From NCBI RefSeq assembly GCF_008831285.2, contig NC_045147.1:1638001-1702000 (forward strand): 64,000 bases of DNA, given 5' to 3'. The translations under genes and the position numbers were made by a program. Position 1 is the stretch's first letter. Each line of letters opens with the position of its first letter. The notes under the pieces were generated by a model. It was given only the letters and a program-made list of their open reading frames with translations, was not told where the DNA came from and did not search any database. This stretch comes from Nymphaea colorata (Eukaryota > Streptophyta > Magnoliopsida > Nymphaeales > Nymphaeaceae). This document shows, piece after piece, positions 1-13,300 of the stretch.

Positions 1-739
1 CAACTGACAGACGTCTTGCTTCCCATCCAAGTCCTCGAAGCAAGCCTAAACCCCAAAAGCAAGAGGCAAGTTCGACCTCTCATCTATCACCATCAATAAC
101 TATAGATGATCAATAGCATTTTTGCAACAGTGGAACATCTCCCTCAATCCTCAATAGCAACAGCGGATCATGATGCCATGGTCAAAACCTGATCATGATG
201 CGACGGCCAAACCCCACCATTTGGGACCCGAATTTGTTGGGATCATGTCCTCTTGCTCACCTTAATTCGACGTTCTTATTAAACAAGTTGTTAACCATTG
301 TTTTGACTAAGACAGATGTCGATGAGTTTCGACTTAACAAAATACGGCCCAATCCATTTAACGAAGATTATCTATATTTGCAAAACTCGTCACGTGTGTT
401 GCACTTTGGCCAATTGAGGGTGTAAAATTGATGATTTGGCCTTAAAAATGCACAAAACGGAGAATATTTATGGAATGATGGTAAGAGAAGAGAAATGCTG
501 TTTGGGAAAAAATCACCAGTTACGTGCTCAAGATAGAAACTTCAAGAGAAAAATGCTCAGGCTGTGACTTGGAGGCAGGTCAGCTGGGACACCACCAAGG
601 ACGAACCAGGAAACTTGTGATCCTACTGATGTTTCACATCCACAAGGTGATCCCCACCCAGCAGTCGGCATCATTTTCACAAAGAGATATGACCATGTGA
701 AAGGAGAATAGCAATCATGGTACACAAAATAAGAGGAGC
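1..739. other. Downstream intergenic sequence
   Basis: No gene recognised. A short direct repeat built on TGATCATGATG with a following CCAAAC-type tail lies at about 168-217. Open frames here are short and show no known motif. Confidence 0.4.
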
Positions 740-1009
740 AGATGCCTAGTGATTAATAAAAATTTATTTGAAAACGTCTAGAAAGGTAGAATGCCACCAT
801 TCCAAACTGCTGGGGGCAAGTCATGAAACACAATACGCACCGGGAAATATGAAGAATCTTACAGTCTGTTATATTCCACTAATTTACATAGATAATTAAT
901 TGAATAAGATACAAGCAACGAGTGTAAAACTAGTAAAAGAAAACTTATTGTGGTTGAGGAGGACAGTCTCTTCCATGCTCCATCACAAACTTTTACAGCT
1001 ATCTAGCTG
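740..1009 (-). promoter_or_regulatory. 3'UTR with poly(A) signal of the DENN gene
   Basis: Downstream of the stop codon the minus strand is T-rich and non-coding. A canonical AATAAA (763-768 on the minus strand, in CAAATAAATTT) lies about 245 nt after the stop. Cleavage a little below that, near 740-750, would give a normal plant 3'UTR. The cleavage site itself is inferred. Confidence 0.6.
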
Positions 1010-1081
1010 TCAGTAGTCTTTTTGGTAAAAAGAAAGCACAAGATCTGTATGTACAGAGAAAAGCTGGGTATCCACAAACAG
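1010..1081 (-). CDS. DENN gene exon 18 (C-terminus and stop)
   Basis: 23 codons and TGA after acceptor GGTGGCAG. It starts [10 protein letters not shown], the standard dDENN end, then a short tail [12 protein letters not shown]. The tail differs from the Ser-rich tail I would expect from the family, so the last dozen residues are lineage-specific or the real 3' end is spliced differently. Confidence 0.88.
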   Translation of the reverse strand: MFVDTQLFSVHTDLVLSFYQKDY

Positions 1082-4000
1082 CTGCCACCAATTTGAGACC
1101 TAGATTAGCATCCACTTGATGAATTGTCGACAAAACCAGAAGCAACCAACATAAATCATAGTGACAGAAACATGCAAAACGAGTGTCAACAAAATGACCA
1201 CTAATATCGATGCCGATGGATTGCATCGCCTAGGAAACAAGTTTGCAATTTCAACCTGAGAGCACGTTTATGATTTTTGCCCCCTTGTAACTCACAAAAT
1301 TGCGAGCATCATAATCTTTCTTGTGTAATTATTTTTCATAAATTAAACCAAAGACAGTAGGCTCTCCGTTTCTTTAACCAACTCCCAGCTGTTGTCTCAT
1401 CTTCATAACCATTACCGTCCATAAAGAAAGCATATTTCCCTTTCTTTTCCCAACTCCACATACCTCCTTCATGTTTCACCTTCATTATCCTCCACTTGTA
1501 CGTATTTCTATCCATGATTAGTAACGAACTCTAATATTTCCTTCAACCACGTGTGAACAAAGTAATTTCAAATGGCATCCAGTAAGCTTTCTTTTTAGAC
1601 CAATTACATCATAGTTTTGCTGCCTAGTTTTTTATAAAAATAATTCGTGAACAAAACAACAGAAATAATCCAGAAAGCAAATTGCAAGTGAAACCAACAC
1701 ACTTAGAGATTTTTAAGTATATCAATCTTAGGCTAAAGACAGTAGATTAGATATATGTGGTAATTAACTTCCTTGACCAAGAACATGCCTTGTGAAGGAG
1801 ACCTCCTTCACTTGATTTCTTTAGAAAAGTCAAGCATTTGCTTTACGCACATGATGCCCATTAGATGGCTGTTGCCCTAAATGCCCTTCTCTTCCATGAG
1901 TTTAATTAAGCTCGGTACTGTCAAGTTAGGATCCATATTGTTCAGTTGAGTTGCATTTGCATCTACAATATTTGTCACAGATTTGAGTTTGAACTTTGTT
2001 AAAAGTCATGTACAGATACTTGAAACCATTGTTTCTTGGCTTTATATCAAGCTTGTCGAGCACGGACTGGCTAAGGGTGTCTAGCCAAGTGTGGACCTAG
2101 GCAGGTCTGCATCACCAAGAGGCCCTTTGTTTTGGTAAAGGGGAGAAGACTTCTTGCATAGAGACCAGGGATTGGTTGCTGCTGAAGTGATGGGGAGACT
2201 AAGCTTGATTGATGGAAGAACCCTCATGTGTGGGATGAGAAGTGGGAGCCTCCAACAAAATGACTAGAGGGAAAGGAGAAAACCAAGAGCGCAAACATGT
2301 AATAGTGAATTCAGAATTATATCCAAGCATCCCCTGTTGGTTCTATACCCGATTCATAAATAGAGAGCTTATCTACTAGTCCTTCACTAAGTGGAGCTAA
2401 ACCCCAGAAATTATAAATGCCAAAATAGTAACACTTGAATATCATTAAAAATGCATATAAAATATCATATTCACCGAAGAAGCAATGTCACTCAATCATT
2501 ATCAAACTGACTGCATTTTGTCCGTCAGTATCCCATTAAAGTGCTTTCTAATAGGCAATGAACTAGATCAGGATCATTACTGGCATAGTCAGGTTATCCT
2601 GAACTTGAACCAAAGACCTCGCCCATGAGGTAAATCATCAGACCTATGAACCAAACAATTGGGAGAGAAATTCTTTTGGGGGTCCCAAACACAGCATACA
2701 ACCCTTTGTTGTATTGTGCTCTCCAAGTATGCATATAGTTGTTCCCCCCTTCTTCCATACCAATGAAAGGCAAGTCTTTGTAAAATAACTCCAATGAGAA
2801 AAAAGAAGAATGCATTAAGAGACATTCGGGAAAATGAAACTTCCATTGAAAGGAAGAAAATGAAACACTTTCATAAAAATTCTCATAGAATCAAAAACAA
2901 AGTTTTCATCCTGGACATTAGAAACTGCATCCAATCTTCGAAAAAGTCTCAATTTGTTTCAAAATTTCTATTTTTGGAATGGGATATTTATAGTATCCCC
3001 ATGAAGACCTGCCAGTTTGTTTTACGAGGCATAAGTAGGAGAATTTTGTCCTGAAAGTGGAAAAACTATTGAAACTTTGTGGAACATTAACAAGTGTTTA
3101 TGTACAAAAAGCCGGGTTTTTTTTTCACCAAACCTTTCTCGAGTTGGAAACAGAAACGATGTATCGGAAAAAAGACTAACACGTAAGCAACGCTTTCGAT
3201 AATGAATTCCCAATTGAAGATGTTGGTTCCTCGAGGCTCGGTAGAAGCCTTTCTTGAGAAAGGGGTTCGTTCCTGGTGAGCCACCCAAACTGACTCCTTT
3301 TTCCAACAGCTCTCTTCAAGCCATTGACTCCACTAGAAAGAGTGCTATCTCCCCTATAGACTATACAGTGAAGAAGTGCTATCTCCACTAGTCATAAACT
3401 TCTTTCTTTCCAACAGCTCTCTTCAAAACATTGACAACACTAGAAAGAGTGCTATCTCATATCAAGCCATGTAAACTTGGGCAGAGCGATTGTTTGGGCA
3501 ACTCCATGTGACTTAGATGGAACAGAAGAGAAAACAGATAAACACATACAAACATGAATTTATGTGCACAAAAGTGTGGCGATACCTCGAACAAAGAGTG
3601 GGACAGTTCAGAAACTAGGATAGAAAAATGACAAGTTATGATTGAGAAAATAAACAAGGTCCTAAATACATTTTCGTTACATATCTAGAAACATTGAGTG
3701 TAAAAGGCTTATTACCTTCATAAATGGCCGATCGCAGACTGGAAACGAATCAATGAAGCTTTCTTTGAGGAGCAATGACACCTAAAAGTGGGTAACCCAG
3801 AAATGCAAAACAACATCATAGTATAAGAAGGTTACAAATGATATTCTTGTGCTAATGCACACAAAACACACCAAGTCAACAAGAATATGAAGTGGATCAT
3901 AATTGTTAACGATAAGGTTGAAAGGCAACCGTTCTAGAGAAATTCAAGGAAAGAATCCCAGCAAGATCAATCAAAATTAATGATAAAGGAAAATAAAATC

Positions 4001-7000
4001 TTTCCACAAAATCAGATTTAGTTTCTCATGCTTATCTTTGCCAAGATTATGGGAACTTTACCTATTTAAGTTCTTTCTATGCTTTGTATAATCAAGGCTC
4101 ATGTTGGCCTTCCATGGTGAAAAACCATGCACGTTTAATGAAAACAAGTTTTTTGATTGCTTGTTCTTATTTATTCTGCGTCTCTTTTATTTTTTCAACA
4201 TGGTATCAGAGCAGGATGCTTGACGAAGAAGAATGAAGTCCATAGATGGCCTGCAGACGACCAAACACGTTGTTGTCTTCTTCACCAAAGCGACTCGATC
4301 CTGTGAACAAAATCTTGAGGAATCAAACTTGGGATTTCTGAATCGCTGCTAGAGCACGATCTACCTTCACAAAAACTTGATAAAGCAAATTTGGGCTCGC
4401 CGAATCACTGCCAAAGAGATGGCATGATCACCTTTTACAATGTTCTACATCAAACTTGGACTTTTAGATCCATCGTCCAGTTTGAGGGAGGATGTTAATG
4501 ATAAGGTTGAAAGGCAACCGTTCTAGAGAAATTCAAGGAAAGAATCCCAGCAAGATCAATCAAAATTAATGATAAAGAAAAATAAAATCTTTCCAAAAAA
4601 TCAGATTTAGTTTCCCATGCTTATCGTTGCCAAGATTATGGAAACTTCGCCTATTTAAGTTTTTTCTATGCTTTGTATAATCAAGGCTCATGTTGGCCTT
4701 CCATGGTGAAAAACCATGCACGTTTAATGAAAACAAGTTTTTTGATTGTCTGTTCTTATTTATTCTGTGTGTCTTTTATTTTTTCAACAATAATGAAACA
4801 CCAAAACAATGGCAGATAAATAAAGTTAAACTAACAATAAGTCGAAAAAGTTATGTAAAATAAAACTAAAAGGAATTTCAGTTTCATGAAATTATTTTGT
4901 AGGACTACTTTTGTGAGGTTTCAAAAACCAATCAATTTGATTCAGAAATTTACGGTACCACAACAATTTTTGGCAGGAACTGATATTTTGTCAGAATATC
5001 CCAGGATATGTTCAAGATTGCTTGGACTTTTCAAGTTATTTTAACAAATACAGTGAACTATGTGCAATTGACACTATTACATATATTCCAAGACTTTATT
5101 AATTTCCAAATGAGCTCTTCAGAAGGTCGATGCAAATACTTATTAAAAGAAAAGCTTAACGCCTTTGTGGCATATAAACATGTCTAGCTCTTATCATAGT
5201 TTAAAAAAGTAGTGTATTTGATGATTTTCATTTATTTTCTTTTAGCAATTCACTATCCTTCTCCTGGTCTAGGCAAACAAGATTCTTTAATGTATAAATA
5301 AAGACAATTATGGTCTTTCTTTGCAACTATAACCATCACAACGATGATTCCTTATTTCCAGGAGTTTATTTCCCTATGTCAACATGGAGCAATATGTTAA
5401 ATGATGCATGTGTTTCAGATAGCTGCCCATTCACATGCCACTTTCACTAACCTAACTCAGAGAATGGATAGGCAAATGGAAAGATGCATGCAGAAACACA
5501 AAGTCCAAATACACGTAAGAAGTCAATTTTGCGAGTGGAAATGCAATAACTACGAGCCAGGAACACACCTTGTCATCATGTGATTGCACATTTGTAATGG
5601 TGTGAGCACGCAAACTTGAACATAGGGTCTCCAAGTAAGATCTTAAGATTGCTAGGAAACCTCTGGCAGCTTCAGCCTGACAAAAATGAATAACATGATA
5701 AGATGCAGCCCCAAATCTTGGAGTGAACAAAGAAAAATAACACAGAAAACATCAATACAACCAAATTATTCCATCAACAAAATAAACAATAATTGCTGTA
5801 TCTATGATCGCTAATGACATTTTTCATCAGCACTTCCTTCCCTTTTTGAATGAATAAATGTATTCCACTATTAATTTTTAATTGGTATACTTAATAGCTT
5901 AAGCTTTTTTGCCCTATTATTTATTTGCTCATTGATAGAATATGTGCCTATTCATTTTCTTTTTTTAACTTTTTTTCTAAAAAAGTGTATTCCTTCTGCA
6001 TTGACGCTTACCCTCGCTTTAAGGTTGAATGTTGTGCTTCGAAATACCTCAATGCTTTTGACTAAATTGCTTCATGTCATTAATGACAGTTCATGGGCAA
6101 ACTACTTCCGGTCAGAGGCCTATGGTTTCATCCTTTTCCTTTGAATAAGAGACAGACAGAAGGGAGAAGGCCACAGTGGAGAAAACGGATACATCAGGAT
6201 TGCAGAATGGACAGTCATGGGTAGAGAGGTAAATGGATTCATGTGGAAACGTGGCTCAAATTTTCCATTCCGGGGTTTGGGATTGTCTGTGAGCAAATAA
6301 CAAGGTGAATGCATGATCTAATCCAGGGAATAACAATTACATCCATGTCACAAGCCATAGTGCTGGGCGTTGGTGGATGCTTAGCATGCTTTTTTGAAGT
6401 CTGTGGCACTTCGGATTGTAAAAATAGTGAGTTGTTTTCCATGAAACAAGCCCAAGATAGCTCAAATGACATGAAAGAAGAGTTATTGATTTATCCAAGA
6501 CGCCCAATCGATCAAGATGCAGGTGTGGATTCAAACTGACAAATATAGAACCAGACCCACATCATTTTGAACTTTAATTTAGAACAAACATGCTAAAACC
6601 CATTTACATGCAAATGCTAGACAAAGCCCGATTCATCAAAGAACTAAAATTCACTCTTTGCGGGTCAAGCATGGGTGGCAATTTTTAGAGCACCGGTAAC
6701 TAGCAGAAATATCAAAAATCAAGGTCCTGATTCAACGTGTACAAATGAGACTGGCACCAGAAATAGCACCAGAGGCTCTTCATCCTCTCTGCCATTCAAT
6801 ATGAATCATACTCGACTTTTACTAATAAACAATTCATTCAGTATTTAAATATTTTTGTAAAATGCTATTTGAACTATGTCCCACCTGAATATCAGTGCAT
6901 TCATAAACTGGACGCCTTTTAGCTAAGAAGCTTTCACCAACAAGTGTTGCATGATATGAACTCAAGGATGACAATAAGTCCTTTTGTTGAGGAAGCTGTG

Positions 7001-7327
7001 GCATTGTTGGGCATTTTACCTACTTGCTCAATGAAAATATCAACAACAGATTAGCTAAAACCATTCATTAACACCAAGCAACTCAATCATTCAGAGAATA
7101 GATCAAATTAGTTTGCAACAGTACACATTAAATCTAATAAACGACATAACCAAATGAAGAAATTCAGGGTAAATATGCACAAGCAATTGAACTAAACATA
7201 CTTGGAACCTTAGCCAACATATTCTCATTATCTCTAGAACATTCCTAAGAACAGGCACTTGCCACGTAAAATTTTTTATTATTTCATTCAGACAGAAACT
7301 TGAGACAGCAAATGAAGAGACAAGGCT

Positions 7328-7395
<68 letters not shown>

Positions 7396-10300
7396 TTATT
7401 TATTTATTTATTTATTTATCTGTTTATTTATTTATTTATCTGTTTATTTATTTATTTATTTGTGTAGGACCAGTCGTAGGTACCATGGTTTGTTTTTACC
7501 TTTTTAGGTTCCAAAATACACGAATACACGTGATTCTACTTGCCAGATCATCCTTTTTGTGTTAGTTTATTTTTAAGGTCAATATGAGAATTAGCACGCT
7601 AACCAACACCCCTTGTCCAGTGACAACCTAGGATTATTCTCATACCAAAAATTGGAAAGAGGATGGTACTTAAATATACCTAGATTCAGTTGTTACCTTA
7701 TAATTTGGTTATGTAAACCTTTTGGGCGTTCAACTGAAGCAAGTTATGAGGCTTCTTTAGATCTACCAGACACGTGACTGGGTCAATTTTGAGCATGGCA
7801 CTTCAAATTAGCTTAGAAGACGCCACAACTAGCTGTCAGAGATGCACTGCTATGCTACTACTTATTGGACTTCCTCTTAAGATGCATGTGCAATGTGCAA
7901 CTTCCTTCTTATCAAGCATTACATTTCTCCATTCAAGTTTTCCCATTTCATATACAGAGCAGCCTGTTGACCATAAAATTGAACTTGTGATCATAGTTAC
8001 TTCCAAACTTATCGTCCTGGTATAGAAATCTCCATGGTCCATGTAAGTTCATTTGCTGATTCTTGCTGTTGTGCTTTCACATCCCCTGTACTGTGAGCAA
8101 AAGAGAAGCCCAGATGAGAACTCTCTCTCTAACAATCATGTAATGTACCCACTAATTGACTTAATCAAGTATTAAATGTAGACATAGATTTTCCAGAGAT
8201 ACACTGCTGCAGAATTATTTAAGGCCCTGGGTCGATAGTACTAGCCAGGTCCAAGACTAAGTACACCAACGCGAGGTTCCAATGGCAAATACAAAGCTCC
8301 AAGCTGATTGTTACAGCCAGCAATCTGAGAGAGAGAAAATCATCTTATTAACTAACCCTAATCTTACTAATAAAGAGATTAGGGCAGCCGTAGAGACTTA
8401 CAAATAACATCAACGAAAAATAGAGAAATGGTCAAAGAGAACTCCCAACTATTAAATATTGCAAAGGACCACTTAGAGACATAAAGTCTTCTAATATAAC
8501 ACTCTCCCTCAAGCTGGAGCATACATATTAATCATGCTCAGTTTGTCACATCTCGAGGAATCACCAATAGGAAGAGCTCTGGAGAAGATATCTGCAGTTT
8601 GATCTTCAGATGATACATGAATGGTGGCTATGCTTTCTCCTTAAATAAGGTCCCGAATGTAATGGCAGTCCACTTCAATATGCTTAGTTCTCTTATGAAA
8701 AACTGGATTGCAGATGGATTATCTGCAATGTCTGTGGTTACCCGATTATCACAATACATCCTCATGGGAAGAGGAATTGACACACTTAAGCTAGATAGCA
8801 TGGATTTAGCCCAAGTCACTTCAGCGGCAGTTCGAGCCATAGTCTTGTACTCAAATTTTGCACAAGATCTTGACACCACACCTTGCTTTTTGTTTCTCCG
8901 GGATATAAGACTGTATCCCACAAATACACAGAATCTTACGGTAGAATTCCTATCTTCGACTGAGTCGGCATCACTATAAGCTTCCATTTTCAAGGTTTTG
9001 CCTTTTGTGAACGAAAGTCCTTTACTTGGAGATGATTTTAAATATTTAACCACCATTAACGTTTTATCCCAATGAATGGTCCTGGGTCTTTCCATGAATT
9101 GGCTTAGTTTTCCCACTATAAAGCTAATGTCTAGTTTGGTCATAGTAACATAGATGAGCTTTCCAATAAGGGATCTGTATGATTAAGAATCCACTAATTC
9201 TGATTGGTCATCATGAACATCTATGTGTGGATTCATAGAGTGGTTGGTTTAACTCTCACCTTCCCAGTGTCATGCAATAAATCAAGAACATACTTCTGTT
9301 GGGATAGAACTACATCTTCTCTGTTGCGAGCAACTTTTATTACCAAAAAATATCATAGTTGACCAAGATCTTTCGTCACAGAGTGTTTTTGGAGAAACAA
9401 CTTTGTATTATAAATTTCTTGATCGGAGTCACATGTCAGGATAATATCATCAGCATGAACTACTAGAATGGTCACACCCCTAAAATTCTTCTTGATAAAT
9501 AGAGAATGATCAAGAGGGGATTTCGCAAAGCCACACTTTGAGACCACCTCAGAGAACTTGAAGAACCATGCACGAGGACTCTGCTTGAGTCCATCTATAG
9601 TCTTCTTCAGTTTGCACATTTTTTCACACTTCCCCTGTCATTCAAACCCTGGTGGTTGTTACATATAGACAGTCTCATCGAAATCATCATACAAAAGGGC
9701 ATTTTTGACATCAAGCTGATACATGTGTAGTCATGGTGTATAGCCACAGAGATGATAAGGCGGATGGTTCCCAACTGAGCAACAAAAAAAAAAGCCTTAA
9801 AGAAATCAACACCATAGGTCTCTGTGTAGCCCTTAGCAACCAACCTATCTTTGTATCTTTCCACAGAACCATCAGAATGATATTTCACGGTGAATACCCA
9901 CTTGGAGCCAACAATGTCACAATCAAAAGATGATCAACAAGTTCCCAAGTGTCTCGCTGAACCACGGCATCCATCTCATCTTGCATAGCTTGTCTCCAAT
10001 GAGTATCTAATAAAGCATGTTGGTGACAAGTAGGAACCGCATGGACAGTTAGAGCTTGAATAAACTATTGCATACTTTTACCCATAGCCACAAATAATGT
10101 CTCGGCGTTTTAAACGGTGAGGTATAATACGACAAGCTTGAAAAAAACGGGAAAAGTACGGTAAATTTTTTAAATTTAAAACAACTAAAAATGGAGAAAA
10201 AATAAAATACGTGGGAAACTAATAACAAAACATCAAAAGATAGGTAGATTTGCAACAAATAAAAAATAAAAAATGAAAAAAAAAGTTGTTCGGCAATAAA

Positions 10301-13300
10301 AAAACTGGAAAAAATGAAAAAAGTGAAAAAAAATGAAAAAAACGCGTTAAAAACGTGTTTCTTTTTGTTTTTAACGTTTTTTTAAAAAAAACATGTTTTT
10401 TTAAGCTTTAAACGGCCATTTAATTTATCGTGTTTTTTTTGCATTTTTTTTGAAAAAAAGTGTTTTCTATGACCATGCTTTTACCAACACTGTTAGTAGA
10501 AACAAAATGGGAAATAGAATGCAAAGTACATTATCGTTTGCCTTTGCAAAGAGCAATAGGTAAGTCTTGACAAGGATAAAATATATCTATAGTGGGCTCA
10601 GATAGACTAGGTATACTCACCTCAGATGTACTTACCTCATAAGAGAAGTTGGGGAATGATCATGAGAGGAGTCCTATTGACATGTGTAGACCAACGAAAG
10701 ATCACAAAACTTGGAGACACCAGAATGAGACTCACTAGAAGGAGACTCACATGGGAATGACTCCAATGGGATGGAAGGGGCAGGTAGTGAGTCAGATGAT
10801 TGTGGCATCTTAGTAGAGGTATGAGAGGAACTATAATAAAACTGAGACTCAAAGAATGTGACATTCGCACTGATATTCTCCTTTTGAGTCAATGGGTCAA
10901 AACATTTGTAACCTTTATGATTTTTGGAGTAGCCAATAAAGATACACTTAATTGGTTAAGCGGTCAATTTATCACATGTAGGCCCAAGGTTGTGAAAAAA
11001 GCATGTGCAAGCAAATATTTTGGGAGTGAATGGAAACAAGGGCCATTGTACGTACACAAGTCTAATGAAATCCTAGTTGTTGATGAAGGATGAGGGTAAA
11101 CGGTTGGTCAAGTAACAAGCAGTAAAGATAGCATCTCCTCAAAAAGTATGTAGGTAAATGAATATGAAGCATTAGGGATACGCTACATTTAAAACTTGGT
11201 AATGTTTTGGCTCAGCTACTCCATTTTGCTGGGAGGTATGGAGACAAGTAAAGTGAAGGGAATGTCATTATCAAAGTAAAATTTCATTAAAGTAGATGCC
11301 TTGAACTTAAGAGCGTTATCAGTGCAAATGCTTTTAACAAGAATACCAAACTGGATCTTTATTTCAATAATAAGGTTCTTGAAAATACATATGACTTCAA
11401 AACCTTTCTTTCAAAAAGAAAACTCAAGTAACTCGAGAATAATCATCAACAGTGACAAGGAAATAACGAAATCTAGACCTACTAACTAACAACTCTGGTA
11501 AGACCCTACACACCAACATGAAAGATCAAATAATTCGGACTAAGACTTGATGAATAACTGCTATGGGTGTGCTTGCCAAGTTGTTATGCGTCCACTGGAA
11601 CAACTCTAGTACTGATAGATGAGGCAGGTGATGGAGCTTGGAGACAAATGGATGACCTAATCTGAGATGCCACTGGAAAGAGGAGCACAATGAAGAAGTC
11701 GATGAGGTTGCAAAACCCACAGAATCAGACAGGACATGGATGCCCCCTTGCTCATAACCTCCACCAATCATCTTCCCAGTTTGCAAGTCCTGAAATGAAT
11801 ATAAACTAGAGTCAAATGTAACACGACAATGTAAGTCATTAGTCAATTGTCCGACTGATAAAAGATTAGTGGAAACTCAGGAGCATATAACACATTAAGA
11901 ATTGTCATAGTCTCGGATATCTTAACATCTTCATAACTCATAATAGGAGACCATCTGCCATCTGCAAGTTTCACATGACGAGTCTGAGGTAATGTATGGT
12001 GCAAGGTAAACAATAAAGGTCTACTACAAAAGTGTCATGATGCCTTTGAATCAATAATCCAAGTAATACTTGTATCATGTGGAGCAGTATTGACAGATAT
12101 AGCACTGTCAATTATAACTGTGGAGGCCGATGGCTAAATAGATCTATGTGCTAAGAACTACTCATACTCTGACTTGTTGAACTGTCACATTCTCAGGATG
12201 AGAAGAAGACAAAGACTACTCTACTACTAATGAAGCTGCCTAGATAGATTCAATAGGAGACTGTAATGAATTCTTGCACTGCTTAGATGCAACACCTTTG
12301 CCTAGCGATGTAGCGAAAGGACGACCATGCTTATCCCAACTTTTGTCTTCCAAATGCCCTATTTTCCCACAGTAGGTGCACCGGAATCTCCCACGACCTC
12401 CTCCCTGACCCTCGGCTTGTGCCCCTCCCCCTAGAGAATCTACCCCCACGGCCTCCTGAAGCCACCAGGGCAGAGGTAGGAACATCAGTGGAAGGCTGAG
12501 AAAGGGTCGCAGCAAGACGACTGAGTCTGTTGTAAGCCTTAGCTAGGTCAGGGATTTCTGCTCCAGTCAACATTTGCGCCTTTGCTACTGCGTACTCGGA
12601 AGAGAGCCTCAGTAGAAACTTTGCCACCATAGACTATTCAACATGAGTCTTGTGGCATGTGGGACATGGAGGACGCAGAGATTTTAGTCCTTCATAGATT
12701 GGCTTGATGGAAGCGAAGTACCAGGCAGGACTTTGATCACCCTGTCCCAAATTAAGTAATTCCTCCTCCACCTGTAAGATCTTGCTAACATTCTTGTCAT
12801 TAGAGTACGTTTGTTTCAAAAAATCCTAAATCTGTTTGGCAGAGGTATAATATGCAATAGTAGAGGTAATCTATGGTTGAACACTATTTATAATTCATGA
12901 CATAACAATATTATTATCTTCCATCCATGTACTATATTTTTCACTCTTCACACAAGCTTGTTTTCTTCTTTAACGTGCTCCTTTCAAAGTCCAATCACAG
13001 ACATCATAAACACATGGGACCAAATCTCATAATTAAATCCATCTAACTTTATAATAGAGCCATCAGAAAAGGGATTGTCCGTGTTCCTATGCTCATACGG
13101 CATCTCTGTCTTGCTTTCATCAGCCATAATGCGAGACTGGACGATATGACCTTAATATAGTCGCACTTTGATAAATCAAGAGTATAGTGCACAACAATCA
13201 ACTTGAGAGAATTTAGGCAGCAGAATTTTTTCAGCATCAACAAAAGTACTTTAAAAAATATCTATTAACTCGGTGTTCAGTAAATCAGTCCACCAAACTC

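Larger units (their letters stand above)
3904..4789 (+). mobile_element. TRIM (terminal-repeat retrotransposon in miniature)
   Basis: 886 bp in all: two 297-bp LTRs (3904-4200 and 4493-4789), both TG...CA, and a 292-bp interior. It is flanked by a perfect 5-bp target duplication ATAAT (3899-3903, 4790-4794). Directly after the 5' LTR is a primer-binding site TGGTATCAGAGCAGGATGC (initiator-Met tRNA type), and before the 3' LTR a purine tract TTTGAGGGAGGA. No coding capacity, so it must have been moved by another element's proteins. The LTRs differ at roughly a dozen positions. It lies in the intron between DENN exons 16 and 17. Confidence 0.92.

Noticed and set aside
5401-5583. Plus-strand 60-aa frame
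   Set aside because: Antisense to the dDENN exon 16 region and its downstream intron; no motif.
8617-8979. 120-aa open frame on the plus strand
   Set aside because: It is the antisense of the copia-1 RNase H remnant; no motif in this direction.
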